Made by a program: the position numbers and the translations under genes. 61,563 bases of DNA from JBHELT01 sp046262935 (lineage in GTDB: Bacteria; Actinomycetota; CADDZG01; JAHWKV01): NCBI GenBank assembly GCA_046262935.1, contig JBHELT010000089.1, forward strand, positions 1 to 61,563, in the 5' to 3' direction. Positions within the stretch are counted from its first letter, which is position 1; each line of letters starts with the position of its first letter. Shown in pieces: positions 23,503-31,865 of the stretch. Below the pieces are notes generated by a model. It made no database searches, was not told where the DNA came from, and worked only from the letters and a program-made list of their open reading frames with translations.

Positions 23503-23505
23503 GGT
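23500..23505 (+). promoter_or_regulatory. Putative -10 box TAGGGT of the acyl-CoA dehydrogenase gene
   Basis: TAGGGT ends 6 bases before ATG 23512 and includes the stop codon of the previous gene. Confidence 0.4.
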
Positions 23506-23511
23506 TAAGGC

Positions 23512-24681
23512 ATGGACCTAGACCTTCCCGAGGCAACCGAAGAGTTTCGCAAGATCGTTCGCGAGTTCGCCGAGGACGTTGTGCGTCCGCAGGCCGAGGG
23601 ATTCGACGAACGAGAAGAATTCCCTGTCGAGATCATTCGTCAGATGGGGAAGTTGGGCTTGTTCGGTCTTCCGTTCCCCGAGGAGTACGGCGGGATGGGC
23701 GGCGACTTCCTAACGCTTTGCGTCGCCATCGAAGAACTTGCGCGCGTTGATTCATCGGTCGCTATAACTCTTGAGGCTGGCGTTGGTCTTGGTGCGATGC
23801 CCTTCTACCTTTTTGGAACGGAGGAGCAGAAGCAGAGATGGTTGGTACCCATGGCCGAGGGCCAGATCCTTGGCGGCTTTGGACTTACCGAGCCTGGCGG
23901 AGGCTCGGATGCTGGAGCAACCAAGACCGTGGCGACACAAGACGGCGACGACTTCGTTATCAATGGCTCGAAGGCATTCATCACTAACGCCGGGACCGAG
24001 CTATCGAAAGTGGTGACCATCACCGCGGTGACTGGTGAAGCTAACGGCATCAATGAGGTGACCGCGATCTTGGTGCCTCATGGGACACCGGGGTTCACCG
24101 TTGGCAAGGCTTATCGCAAGATGGGCTGGCATGCATCGGATACTCGCGAGCTCGCTTTCAACGATTGTCGCGTTCCCATTTCCAATCAAGTGGGCGAGCG
24201 CGGGTCTGGGTTTCGCAACTTCCTCAAGATCCTCGACGACGGTCGCATCGCCATCGCTGCACTGGCGGTTGGTCTTGCTCAAGGCTGTCTCGATGAAAGC
24301 ATCAAGTACGCCAAAGAGAGGCAAGCATTCGGAAGCCCGATCGGCTCTTACCAAGCGGTGCAGTTCAAGATCGCCGACATGGCCATCAAGACACGGCTCG
24401 CCCGCAACCAGGTGTACCGTGCCGCTTGGCTGAAACAGCAAGGCAGGCCATACAAGTCGGAAGCCGCCATGGCAAAGGTCTTTGCATCGGAGATCGCGGT
24501 CGACGTTGCCAGGGAAGCTGTCCAGGTGCACGGTGGCTACGGGTTCATCGAGGAATTCCCGGTAGCGCGTCACTTCAGGGACTCGAAGATTTTGGAGATC
24601 GGCGAGGGGACCTCGGAGGTGCCAAGGATCCTAATCGCTCGTGATCTGGGGATGCCAGGAACGGGCTTCGGCAAGAGCTGA
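23512..24681 (+). CDS. Acyl-CoA dehydrogenase
   Basis: 389 residues, standard length. Signatures: GLFGLPFPEEYGGMGGDFLT, FGLTEPGGGSDAGATKTVA (FAD/substrate loop), KAFITNAGTELSKVVTIT, RQAFGSPIGSYQAVQFKIAD, and the C-terminal VQVHGGYGFIEEFPVARHFR then KILEIGEGTSEVPRILIAR, with the catalytic Glu of short-chain enzymes in EGTSE. It oxidises an acyl-CoA to the 2-enoyl-CoA, electrons going to ETF. Isovaleryl-, butyryl- or methylsuccinyl-CoA are all possible given the leucine and ethylmalonyl-CoA genes around it; the sequence does not let me choose. Confidence 0.92.
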   Translation: MDLDLPEATEEFRKIVREFAEDVVRPQAEGFDEREEFPVEIIRQMGKLGLFGLPFPEEYGGMGGDFLTLCVAIEELARVDSSVAITLEAGVGLGAMPFYLFGTEEQKQRWLVPMAEGQILGGFGLTEPGGGSDAGATKTVATQDGDDFVINGSKAFITNAGTELSKVVTITAVTGEANGINEVTAILVPHGTPGFTVGKAYRKMGWHASDTRELAFNDCRVPISNQVGERGSGFRNFLKILDDGRIAIAALAVGLAQGCLDESIKYAKERQAFGSPIGSYQAVQFKIADMAIKTRLARNQVYRAAWLKQQGRPYKSEAAMAKVFASEIAVDVAREAVQVHGGYGFIEEFPVARHFRDSKILEIGEGTSEVPRILIARDLGMPGTGFGKS

Positions 24682-24718
24682 CGGGACATTTTCGTTTACT
24701 CCGGTGCACTGGTGGCTC

Positions 24719-24724
24719 CATAAT
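24719..24724 (+). promoter_or_regulatory. Putative -10 box CATAAT of the L,D-transpeptidase gene
   Basis: CATAAT ends 7 bases before GTG 24732. Confidence 0.4.
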
Positions 24725-24731
24725 CACTCAA

Positions 24732-25412
24732 GTGGACATACTTCCCCTGCCGAAACATGTTCGATGCGCTAAGTGCCGCAGAAAGTACGCGGCGGCTGTG
24801 ATCATTGCGATCTTCTTGTCCGGTTTCGGTTACGCGCTTACGGTTGCGCAGGCTCGGCCGGTAGCAGCGAGCCCAACCATCGTGCTTGCCGACGCCTCGC
24901 CACTTCCGACTTCCACCGTCTCACCCAGCCCCGATCCTTCACCATCGCCAACGCCAGAGCCCCCGGCCCTTCCACCACCAGCCGAGGTTGCTCCGGCGGC
25001 CCCAACATCGCCAGCGCTACCCCCGAGTTCTGGTTCAGGTCGACGCGTCGTTTACTCGGTCACTAATCAGCGGGTCTGGCTGGTTGATGCTGGCGAGGTT
25101 GTGGTTGGCTCTTGGCTCGTTTCGGGAAGACGAGGCATGCCAAGACCCGGAACCTATTCGGTGTTTTCAAAGTCGCGATTCTCTGGTGGTCTTGGTGGGC
25201 GCGTCGGGATGCAGTACATGACGCGGTTCGCTCGGGGCAGGCATCTGGCCATAGGTTTTCATTCGATCCCGGTCGGTCGCAGGGGGCCGATACAAACCGA
25301 GGCCGAGCTTGGACAGTTCCGCAGTCATGGTTGCGTGCGTCAGCGCCTGCAAGATGCAGCCACGCTCTGGGACTTCGCTCCGGTAGGTACAAAAGTTGTC
25401 GTTACGCCGTAG
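24732..25412 (+). CDS. L,D-transpeptidase (YkuD domain) with Pro-rich linker
   Basis: 226 residues. Starts with a cytoplasmic CxxC segment (VRCAKCRRKYAAA), then a membrane segment (about 19-40), then a Pro/Ser/Thr-rich stretch (about 50-100) that could span the cell wall. The catalytic YkuD domain follows: VVYSVTNQRVWLVDAGEVV at its start, then LAIGFHSIPVGRRG and QFRSHGCVRQRLQDAATLWD, with the catalytic Cys and the conserved His and Arg in HGCVR. It would make 3-3 crosslinks in peptidoglycan or anchor proteins. The CxxC before the membrane segment is unusual. Confidence 0.88.
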   Translation: MDILPLPKHVRCAKCRRKYAAAVIIAIFLSGFGYALTVAQARPVAASPTIVLADASPLPTSTVSPSPDPSPSPTPEPPALPPPAEVAPAAPTSPALPPSSGSGRRVVYSVTNQRVWLVDAGEVVVGSWLVSGRRGMPRPGTYSVFSKSRFSGGLGGRVGMQYMTRFARGRHLAIGFHSIPVGRRGPIQTEAELGQFRSHGCVRQRLQDAATLWDFAPVGTKVVVTP

Positions 25413-25441
25413 AGCGCATTCCGCACCAGCAGATTGGCCCT

Positions 25442-25447
25442 TATGAT
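25442..25447 (+). promoter_or_regulatory. Putative -10 box TATGAT of the UDP-glucose dehydrogenase gene
   Basis: TATGAT ends 9 bases before ATG 25457. It supports the short start. Confidence 0.35.
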
Positions 25448-25456
25448 GGACGACTT

Positions 25457-26764
25457 ATGAAAGTTGCGATCATCGGAGTTGGGCACGTCGGCCTCATACA
25501 AGCGGCAACGCTTGCGAAGGTCGGCCATGACGTTGTTGGTCTAGACGACGACGCCAACAAGATCGCAACGCTCGAGAAGGGCGAAACGCCTTTCTTCGAA
25601 CCCGGACTCAAAGAGTTGCTGGCCGAGGTCGTTTCTGCTGGGCGCCTTAGGTTCACGACAGACCCGGCACAAGCCATCCCGGGAGCAGACGTGACTTTCA
25701 TCTGCGTCGGCACCCCTTCTCGTCCCGATGGTGAAGCCAATCTGCTGGCGGTCGAGCGGGCAGCTGAGACCGCTGGTCGGTTCGCGTCAGGCGACATGGT
25801 CATCGTTCAGAAATCGACGGTCCCCGTCCAGACTGGGGACCGAGTGAAGGAGATGCTGTCGCGCACCTCGGAGCATCAGTTCCATCTCGTTTCCAACCCA
25901 GAGTTCCTGAAAGAAGGAACCGCCGTTCAAGATTCGCTCAAGCCCGACCGCATATTGGTTGGCGCCGATGACGACGCGGCTCATGCGGTTATGTGTGAGT
26001 TGTATTCGCCGTTCTTGACCGGAGATGTTGGCTACTTCGCCACAGACCTTCGGACCGCGGAGCTTGCCAAGCATGCTTGCAACGCATTCTTGGCGCTAAA
26101 GATCTCGTTCGCCAACGCGCTCGCCCGAATATGCGAAGCGTCGGGCGCCGACGTGGTTTCAGTGGCCGACATCATGGGTTCGGATCCTCGTATAGGGCGC
26201 GCTTTCCTGGATGCGGGGCTCGGCTACGGCGGCTATTGCTTCCCTAAGGATGTCGCGGCATTCAAGGCGCAGGCTGCCAGGCTCGGGTATGAGTTTGGTC
26301 TTTTGGATGAAGTCATGAAGATCAATCAAGGCGCGCTCGACTCGGCATTTTCGAAGATCAAAGAGGCGCTCTGGAACCTTGAAGAAAAGCGGATCGTGAT
26401 GCTCGGTCTGTCATTCAAGGCTGGTACCGACGACGTGCGCGAGTCGCCATCGCTTTACCTTGCCAAAAGGCTCATCGATGCTGGCGCCAAGGTCACAGGT
26501 TTCGATCCGCAGGCTAATGAAGCGGCAAAGGCAGAACTTCCCGAGATCGAAGTTTCAGATGACTTGTACAAGGCTGCTGACGGGGCCCACTGCTTGGTCA
26601 TCTCTACCGAATGGCCTGAGTTCGAGCAGATCGACCTGCCGAGGCTCAAAGGGGTTCTGACCAACCCCATCATTATCGATGCTCGCAACCTCCTCGATCC
26701 CGACGCCGTAGCTAACGCTGGATTCACCTACATCCCAACCGGCCGCCCCCCGGCGAATCTGTAA
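25457..26764 (+). CDS. ugd: UDP-glucose 6-dehydrogenase
   Basis: 435 residues from ATG 25457; an open reading frame extends upstream to 25112 through the transpeptidase gene and is rejected. Rossmann motif KVAIIGVGHVGLIQAATLAK, VTFICVGTPSRPDGEANL, LVSNPEFLKEGTAVQDSLKP (oxyanion Glu-Thr region), central helix with KHACNAFLALKISFANAL, and the catalytic Cys in DAGLGYGGYCFPKDVAAF. The C-terminal NAD domain follows at about 310 (MLGLSFKAGTDDVRESPSLY). It oxidises UDP-glucose to UDP-glucuronate. The next gene starts on the base after its stop and encodes a decarboxylase acting on that product. Confidence 0.93.
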   Translation: MKVAIIGVGHVGLIQAATLAKVGHDVVGLDDDANKIATLEKGETPFFEPGLKELLAEVVSAGRLRFTTDPAQAIPGADVTFICVGTPSRPDGEANLLAVERAAETAGRFASGDMVIVQKSTVPVQTGDRVKEMLSRTSEHQFHLVSNPEFLKEGTAVQDSLKPDRILVGADDDAAHAVMCELYSPFLTGDVGYFATDLRTAELAKHACNAFLALKISFANALARICEASGADVVSVADIMGSDPRIGRAFLDAGLGYGGYCFPKDVAAFKAQAARLGYEFGLLDEVMKINQGALDSAFSKIKEALWNLEEKRIVMLGLSFKAGTDDVRESPSLYLAKRLIDAGAKVTGFDPQANEAAKAELPEIEVSDDLYKAADGAHCLVISTEWPEFEQIDLPRLKGVLTNPIIIDARNLLDPDAVANAGFTYIPTGRPPANL

Positions 26765-27769
26765 ATGAGCGGTCCCATGCGAATCCTCGTTACCGGAGGA
26801 TCGGGCTTTCTCGGGTCGCATCTGTGCGAACGCCTTGTTGCCGAGGGCCACGAGGTCATCTGTTACGACTCGCTTCTCACTGGCGACACCGCGAACCTGG
26901 CTGCGTTGTGGCCCGATGAACGCTTCACATTCTCCGATTACGACGTCACTCAGTACATCGGTGTCGACGGGCAGCTCGATTGGGTGATGCATTTCGCATC
27001 TCCCGCTTCGCCGCTTGACTACTTGGAACATCCGATCCACACGTTGAAAGTCGGAGCTCTTGGTACTTTGAACAGCCTGGGGTTGGCCAAGGCAAAGGGA
27101 GCAGGCTTTTTCCTTGCGTCCACTTCAGAGGTCTATGGCGATCCGCTCGTTCATCCCCAGCCCGAATCGTATTGGGGCAACGTTAATCCGATTGGTCCCC
27201 GGGGCGTTTACGACGAGGCGAAACGCTATGCCGAAGCTATGGCATTCGCGTATCACAGGGTCTGGGGCGTGCCGATCCGCGTCGTGCGCATCTTCAACAC
27301 ATACGGTCCCCGCCAACGACAGGCCGATGGAAGAGCGGTTCCAACCTTCATCAGCCAGGCACTGGCTGGAGACCCGATCACGGTTCACGGCGACGGGTCT
27401 CAGACGCGAAGCCTTTGTTATGTGTCCGACCTGATCGAAGGGTTCATCCGCTTGTTGAGATTCCAAGGTCCGGCTCAGCCCATCAACATCGGCAATCCTC
27501 ACGAAGTGACCGTGCTGCAGATAGCCGAGTTGGTGAAGAACATCGTCGGGTCAGATTCAGAGATCCAGTTCTATGATCGACCCGTTGACGACCCGGAGCG
27601 GCGATGCCCCGACATAACCAAGGCGCGCGAATACCTCGCCTGGGAGCCGGAAGTCAGTCTTTCGGATGGACTCGAAAGGATGATCGAGTGGTGCCGTGAG
27701 CGTTGGACAGGCGACACCGAGAAAGAACTCGGTGCGATCAGGCGCGACCGTTTGAGCGACGGACTCTGA
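26765..27769 (+). CDS. uxs: UDP-glucuronate decarboxylase (UDP-xylose synthase)
   Basis: 334 residues. Extended SDR: ILVTGGSGFLGSHLCERLV, MHFASPASPLDYLEHPIHTL, FLASTSEVYGDPLVHPQPES, YWGNVNPIGPRGVYDEAKRY (catalytic Tyr and Lys), and VRIFNTYGPRQRQADGR. HFASPASPxDY and EVYGDPxxHPQPExYWGNVNPIGPR are diagnostic of UXS. It decarboxylates UDP-glucuronate to UDP-xylose with internally recycled NAD. It directly follows ugd, so the two convert UDP-glucose to UDP-xylose for surface glycans. The last 32 bases overlap the 3' end of meaA on the other strand. Confidence 0.94.
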   Translation: MSGPMRILVTGGSGFLGSHLCERLVAEGHEVICYDSLLTGDTANLAALWPDERFTFSDYDVTQYIGVDGQLDWVMHFASPASPLDYLEHPIHTLKVGALGTLNSLGLAKAKGAGFFLASTSEVYGDPLVHPQPESYWGNVNPIGPRGVYDEAKRYAEAMAFAYHRVWGVPIRVVRIFNTYGPRQRQADGRAVPTFISQALAGDPITVHGDGSQTRSLCYVSDLIEGFIRLLRFQGPAQPINIGNPHEVTVLQIAELVKNIVGSDSEIQFYDRPVDDPERRCPDITKAREYLAWEPEVSLSDGLERMIEWCRERWTGDTEKELGAIRRDRLSDGL

Positions 27770-29756
27770 TCAACTCTGCGATCTCGACCATCGCAGCTGT
27801 GAGGTCGTGGTCCTTGGGTGTGAAGACCCTTGCGACACCTTGATCGAGCAGCGTCTTCTCATCACCGCTTGGGATAACACCGCCAACTATCACGGGGACC
27901 GTTGCAGGATCGACGCCTTCCTCGAGTAGGCGCCGCAATACATCTGCCACCAAGAAGTTATGCGCGCCCGACAATATCGAAAGACCGATAGCGTCTACGT
28001 CTTCGTCGGCGGCTGCGCGTGCGATCTGGGTTGGTGTGAGCCTGATGCCTTGATAGATCACTTCGAAGCCGACGTCGCGTCCGCGCACTGCCACCTGTTC
28101 TGCTGCGTTGGAATGCCCATCGAGTCCTGGTTTCGCAACTAGGAATCGAAGACGAGGCACGCCGAGGGCGGCAGCGACATCGGCGACTTTTGTGCGGGCC
28201 TCTTCGATCGCGGTCGAGGATGCGACAGCGGCAGAACGATCCGAGACACCCGTTGGGGCGCGGAACTCGCCGAATGATTCGCGAAGCGCGTCGCCCCATT
28301 CGCCCGTTGTTACGCCGGCTCTCGCGGCGGCGATCGAGGCCTCCATCAATGCTGTGCCTTCGGTGCTCGATGTGCTGGGGGCCTTGGCAGCCCGACGAAG
28401 TTCATCCAGCGCTTGTGCTGCGGCTTTGCCATCTCGCTTGGAGCGCCACGATTCGATCGCGTCTATCGCCAGCTCATCGGTTTTGTCAGCGACTGTGTGA
28501 AAGGCACCGAGTTGATCGTCGAATGTGGTGACGAGTGGCGACACTTCCGTAGATGTATAGGAGTTGACACCTATGACCTGTTGCTCGCCCGACTCGATCG
28601 CTCGTTGACGTTTAGCGTGCGCTGCGACAAGTTGCTCCTTCATGTGATCTATGCAAGATATGGAACCGCCCGCTTCTAGGATGCTGTCGAGCTCGGCCTG
28701 AGATTCTGCGATCAACTCTTCGGTCTTGGCCTCGACCACCTTGGAGCCTTCGAATATGTCGTCGTACTCCAATAGATCGGTTTCCAAGGCGAGTATCTGC
28801 TGTGCACGCAGTGACCATTGTTGGTCCCACGGTCGAGGCAGCCCCAGAGCTTCGTTCCACGCGGGCAGTTGTACTGCCCGAGCGCGCGCATCTTTCGAAG
28901 CCGTTGCTCCCAGCATCTCCAAGATGATTCGATAAACATTATTCTCGGGTTGGACGGCTGTTAGTCCGAGCGAATTCACCTGAACGCCGTATCGGAAGCG
29001 CCTGTATTTCTCCTCTTTCACCCCATAGCGTTCGGCGGTGATCTGATCCCACAGTTTGGTGAAAGCGCGCATCTTGCATATCTCTTCGATCACGCGGATG
29101 CCTGCATTGCAAAAGAACGAGATGCGACCAACCAATCGGCCAAGATCGTCGTCGGATACTTGGCCGGTGGCTTTGGTGGCATCGAGAACGGCAATGGCGT
29201 TCGCCAATGTGAAGGCCACTTCTTGAACCGGTGTTGCTCCCGCCTCTTGCAGGTGATACGAACAAACGTTGATCGGGTTCCAACGAGGGGTGTTTCGCAA
29301 TGTCCAAACCACCATCTCGGTGGTAAGACGCATCGATGGCTCTGGCGGGAAGATGTAAGTACCGCGAGCCAGGTATTCCTTCAAGATGTCGTTCTGCGTT
29401 GTCCCCTGGATATCTGCGATGTCTGCGCCTTGCTCTTCTGCAGTTACGACGTAGAGCGCAAGCAGCCACATCGCGGTGGCGTTGATGGTCATCGATGTGT
29501 TCATCTGCGCGAGCGGGATGCCGTTGAACAAGGCGCGCATATCTCCCAGGTGACCGATAGGAACGCCAACGCGGCCAACTTCACCGCGCGCCATGGGATG
29601 GTCGGCATCGTACCCGGTCTGAGTTGGAAGGTCGAAGGCTACCGACAGTCCTGTCTGACCCTTGGCGAGGTTCGTGTGATAAAGCTCATTCGAAGACTTC
29701 GCCGACGTGTGGCCCGCGTAAGTGCGGAATATCCACGGCCTGTCTTTGGACTGCAT
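27738..29756 (-). CDS. meaA: Ethylmalonyl-CoA mutase (MeaA family, B12-dependent)
   Basis: 672 residues, the length of Streptomyces MeaA. It starts KDRPWIFRTYAGHTSAKSSN, then GLSVAFDLPTQTGYDADHP, TSMTINATAMWLLALYVVTA, GTTQNDILKEYLARGTYIFP and EALGLPRPWDQQWSLRAQQI. The C-terminal cobalamin domain begins near 540 with LVAKPGLDGHSNAAEQVAVR (His axial ligand) and GLSILSGAHNFLVADV. It rearranges ethylmalonyl-CoA to methylsuccinyl-CoA. ccr, the epimerase, thiolase and hydroxyacyl-CoA dehydrogenase genes lie within 16 kb, which supports ethylmalonyl- over methylmalonyl-CoA. TACGAT lies 6 bases before the ATG. Confidence 0.93.
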   Translation of the reverse strand: MQSKDRPWIFRTYAGHTSAKSSNELYHTNLAKGQTGLSVAFDLPTQTGYDADHPMARGEVGRVGVPIGHLGDMRALFNGIPLAQMNTSMTINATAMWLLALYVVTAEEQGADIADIQGTTQNDILKEYLARGTYIFPPEPSMRLTTEMVVWTLRNTPRWNPINVCSYHLQEAGATPVQEVAFTLANAIAVLDATKATGQVSDDDLGRLVGRISFFCNAGIRVIEEICKMRAFTKLWDQITAERYGVKEEKYRRFRYGVQVNSLGLTAVQPENNVYRIILEMLGATASKDARARAVQLPAWNEALGLPRPWDQQWSLRAQQILALETDLLEYDDIFEGSKVVEAKTEELIAESQAELDSILEAGGSISCIDHMKEQLVAAHAKRQRAIESGEQQVIGVNSYTSTEVSPLVTTFDDQLGAFHTVADKTDELAIDAIESWRSKRDGKAAAQALDELRRAAKAPSTSSTEGTALMEASIAAARAGVTTGEWGDALRESFGEFRAPTGVSDRSAAVASSTAIEEARTKVADVAAALGVPRLRFLVAKPGLDGHSNAAEQVAVRGRDVGFEVIYQGIRLTPTQIARAAADEDVDAIGLSILSGAHNFLVADVLRRLLEEGVDPATVPVIVGGVIPSGDEKTLLDQGVARVFTPKDHDLTAAMVEIAELIRVRRSNGRA

Positions 29757-29762
29757 GCTTCA

Positions 29763-29768
29763 ATCGTA
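29763..29768 (-). promoter_or_regulatory. Putative -10 box TACGAT of meaA
   Basis: Minus-strand TACGAT ends 6 bases before ATG 29756. Confidence 0.45.
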
Positions 29769-29800
29769 TCCCGGCTTGGGGGTGGAAACCGACGAAGTTA

Positions 29801-29806
29801 TATCGT
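29801..29806 (+). promoter_or_regulatory. Putative -10 box TATCGT of the VOC protein gene
   Basis: TATCGT ends 8 bases before ATG 29815, divergent from the meaA promoter 33 bases away. Confidence 0.35.
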
Positions 29807-29814
29807 TACCGACC

Positions 29815-30240
29815 ATGCCGAGGCCGGTGGTGTGGTTCGAGTTGCCCGTTGTCGATGTCGAACGGGCCCAGCGCTTCTATGGCCTGTTGTTCGGTTGGGG
29901 GTTCGGCAAGTTGGGGGACTACGAATCGACCTACTGGATCATCGACACGGGCGGCGTATCGATCGCGGGCGGCATGGTCCCAGTCGAGCATGCTGAGCAT
30001 CCTTCGATAAGCGGACGCAGCCTTTCGGTCCCAACGATCGGCGGAGCGATCATCTACATCGATGTCGATGATCTAGGCATGGCTGTCAGCGAAGCTGTGA
30101 GTCTTGGAGGAGTTGTCGTGCGGCCACCGGCGGTGATCAGCGAAGATGCCGGCTCATACGCTCAGATAAAAGACACCGAGGGAAACGTCATCGGTCTATG
30201 GTGCGCCTCTTCCAGTGCACAGCGCCTTGATGACGTCTAG
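29815..30240 (+). CDS. VOC/glyoxalase-family protein
   Basis: 141 residues. Two beta-alpha-beta-beta-beta halves: VVWFELPVVDVERAQRFYGL and GWGFGKLGDYESTYWIIDTG, then IIYIDVDDLGMAVSEAVSLG and EDAGSYAQIKDTEGNVIGLW. The second half ends with the usual D-x-EGNxxGLW motif. Metal ligands are incomplete (E18-type His or Glu in the first strand appears as Glu in FELPV), so enzyme activity is uncertain. Similar small proteins are annotated glyoxalase/bleomycin-resistance/dioxygenase-like. It is divergent from meaA and convergent with the aminotransferase. Function unknown. Confidence 0.75.
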   Translation: MPRPVVWFELPVVDVERAQRFYGLLFGWGFGKLGDYESTYWIIDTGGVSIAGGMVPVEHAEHPSISGRSLSVPTIGGAIIYIDVDDLGMAVSEAVSLGGVVVRPPAVISEDAGSYAQIKDTEGNVIGLWCASSSAQRLDDV

Positions 30241-31331
30241 ATAGATCTTTTCATCGCGGCAAGAAGCTGGGTGACCATTTCGATGGTTGCGGTCCTGCCC
30301 ATCAGTCCAACCCTGATCGCCTTGGCGTGGGTCGGTCCAAGACCTCCGGAGATCATGATGCCCTCTTTGAGAAGTTCGGCTTGAAGTTTCGCCGGGTCAT
30401 CGGCCCAAGCCGCAACAACTAGGTTGGCCTCGCATCCTGGCTGCGGCACGGGTTTGAATCCAAGATCGAGAAGTCCTTCACGAAGCTCTGCGGCAAGTGT
30501 TCTTCTGGCGTCGATGTAACGCTGGGGGCCGAATGAATCGATCCTGCGAAGGCTTGATGCAAGTGCGAGTACGAGACTCGTTGGCATAGTTACGGGATGC
30601 GGATGCCACGCTCCCCATTCATCGCGGTACTTGTCCCAGGTTGCGATGTCGAGGTACCAGGAACGAACCGGGGTCTTACGATCGGCGATCCGTTGATGTC
30701 CCTTGTCGCTAAGTGCGACGATGCCAAGGCCTGGTGGAGCCTCGAGGCCTTTCTGGGTTCCGGTCACATATGAGTCGATGCCCATCGATTCGACATCGAC
30801 TTCTTCGCCACCTGCCGCGGCGATGCCGTCGACCACATATGCGATGCCTTTGCTCGACGCGACTTCGGCGATCTCTGCGATCGGATGACGAACTCCGGTT
30901 GAAGTGTCTACATGCACAGTGATGATCCCGTCGGCACCGGCGGATTGTTCCGCGATCCTTTCCGGATCGGCGGGGGCGCCCAGTTCGACTGGCACGGAGA
31001 TGACTTCTAGTCCTAAGGCTGTGGCGATCTCGATCAGACGGAAGCCGAAGAAACCGGTGTCGGCGATAACGACGCGTTGGCCGGGCTCGAAGATGTTAAG
31101 GATCGCCATCTCCATCGCCGTGGTGCCAGTGCCCGGCACGAGATAGGGCCGTGACTTGGTGCCAAGCAGTGATGCCAGCGCGTCCAAGGTCTCGTTGTGC
31201 AGGGCGGTCCAGGTGTCGCCGTAGTGCGCGATCGTTTGATGGCCGAAGGCGGCCAAGTCGTCGTCGTGCAGTTCGCCAGGGCCGGCGATCATGAGGGCCG
31301 GGAGCGCCGGCAGATTGTGCGGATCGATCAT
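30237..31331 (-). CDS. Class V aminotransferase, alanine/serine--glyoxylate type
   Basis: 364 residues from ATG 31331. Fold type I PLP enzyme: PALMIAGPGELHDDDLAAFG, RPYLVPGTGTTAMEMAILNI (phosphate-binding GTGTTAME), TVHVDTSTGVRHPIAEIAEV, AYVVDGIAAAGGEEVDVESM (PLP Asp) and SYVTGTQKGLEAPPGLGIVA with the Schiff-base Lys. The KGLxxPPGLG pattern is that of AGXT and serine-glyoxylate aminotransferases. Glyoxylate is a product of the ethylmalonyl-CoA pathway encoded nearby, so use of glyoxylate as amino acceptor is plausible. TAAAGT lies 7 bases before the ATG, deciding against the longer reading from 31394. Confidence 0.87.
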   Translation of the reverse strand: MIDPHNLPALPALMIAGPGELHDDDLAAFGHQTIAHYGDTWTALHNETLDALASLLGTKSRPYLVPGTGTTAMEMAILNIFEPGQRVVIADTGFFGFRLIEIATALGLEVISVPVELGAPADPERIAEQSAGADGIITVHVDTSTGVRHPIAEIAEVASSKGIAYVVDGIAAAGGEEVDVESMGIDSYVTGTQKGLEAPPGLGIVALSDKGHQRIADRKTPVRSWYLDIATWDKYRDEWGAWHPHPVTMPTSLVLALASSLRRIDSFGPQRYIDARRTLAAELREGLLDLGFKPVPQPGCEANLVVAAWADDPAKLQAELLKEGIMISGGLGPTHAKAIRVGLMGRTATIEMVTQLLAAMKRSI

Positions 31332-31338
31332 TGCTCGA

Positions 31339-31344
31339 ACTTTA
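31339..31344 (-). promoter_or_regulatory. Putative -10 box TAAAGT of the aminotransferase gene
   Basis: Minus-strand TAAAGT ends 7 bases before ATG 31331. Confidence 0.45.
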
Positions 31345-31379
31345 CCGCCTCCTACTGGCGCGGGGTCGGGGTCCCCGCC

Positions 31380-31568
31380 CTTCGGCAACTGCAATCGGCT
31401 CGCGGCCGTGTGCCGCGCTGGTCATAACGCCTCATAGGTTGCCTTCGGGCGGGGGCCCCCTCCCTTCGGGCGAATGGGCCCGGCAAACTTCGGCAAGTGA
31501 AATGGGGGTGGCGGCCGTGTGCGGTGCTGGGCCTAACGCCTCATAGGTTGCCTTCGGGCGGGGGCCCC
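31380..31568. repeat. Two tandem copies of a ~109-bp structured noncoding repeat
   Basis: The unit starting at 31380 recurs at 31488. The best-conserved block, 31402-31459 against 31511-31568, differs at about 4 of 58 positions. It contains ACGCCTCATAGGTTGCC, a GCC-TTCG-GGC tetraloop hairpin and GGGGG/CCCC blocks able to pair. No convincing reading frame runs through it. It fills the gap between the aminotransferase and the toxin-antitoxin pair. It may be a dispersed intergenic repeat of this genome or part of an RNA leader. Confidence 0.8.
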
Positions 31569-31619
31569 TCGCTACGGGGTGATCGGATCAGGTGTATGGA
31601 TATATGGCATTATGGTGAT

Positions 31620-31865
31620 ATGGCAAAGAGCAAAACTACGCTCTTGATCGACGAGCGGCTGATGCGGCAAGTACGGATTCGAGCTGCTCGTTCGGGAAAG
31701 AGCCAATCGGAAGTGTTGGAGACGGCCCTGCGCGAAGGTCTGGGGATCGTCGACCGGATCAGATCAAAGGCCCGGCTGACCGAGGAGGAGGCGTTCACGG
31801 TCGCTTCGGATGTCGTTCACGAAGTGCGAGGGGCGAAAAAGGCCAGCGGGGGCAGCGAGCGCTGA
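31620..31865 (+). CDS. Ribbon-helix-helix antitoxin
   Basis: 81 residues from ATG 31620. The N-terminal strand and helices KTTLLIDERLMRQVRIRAAR and SGKSQSEVLETALREGLGIV form a CopG/Arc-type ribbon-helix-helix DNA-binding fold; the C-terminal 35 residues (RSKARLTEEEAFTVASDVVH) would wrap the toxin. An AT-rich stretch with repeated ATATGG just upstream (31599-31625) is a candidate autoregulatory operator. The gene overlaps a PIN-domain gene, so this is a VapBC-like type II pair. The longer open frame upstream crosses the tandem repeat and is rejected. Confidence 0.85.
   Translation: MAKSKTTLLIDERLMRQVRIRAARSGKSQSEVLETALREGLGIVDRIRSKARLTEEEAFTVASDVVHEVRGAKKASGGSER

Noticed and set aside
25112..25456. 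Upstream extension of the UDP-glucose dehydrogenase frame
   Set aside because: It runs through the L,D-transpeptidase gene in a different frame, and the Rossmann start MKVAIIGVGHVG and a -10 box place the true start at 25457.
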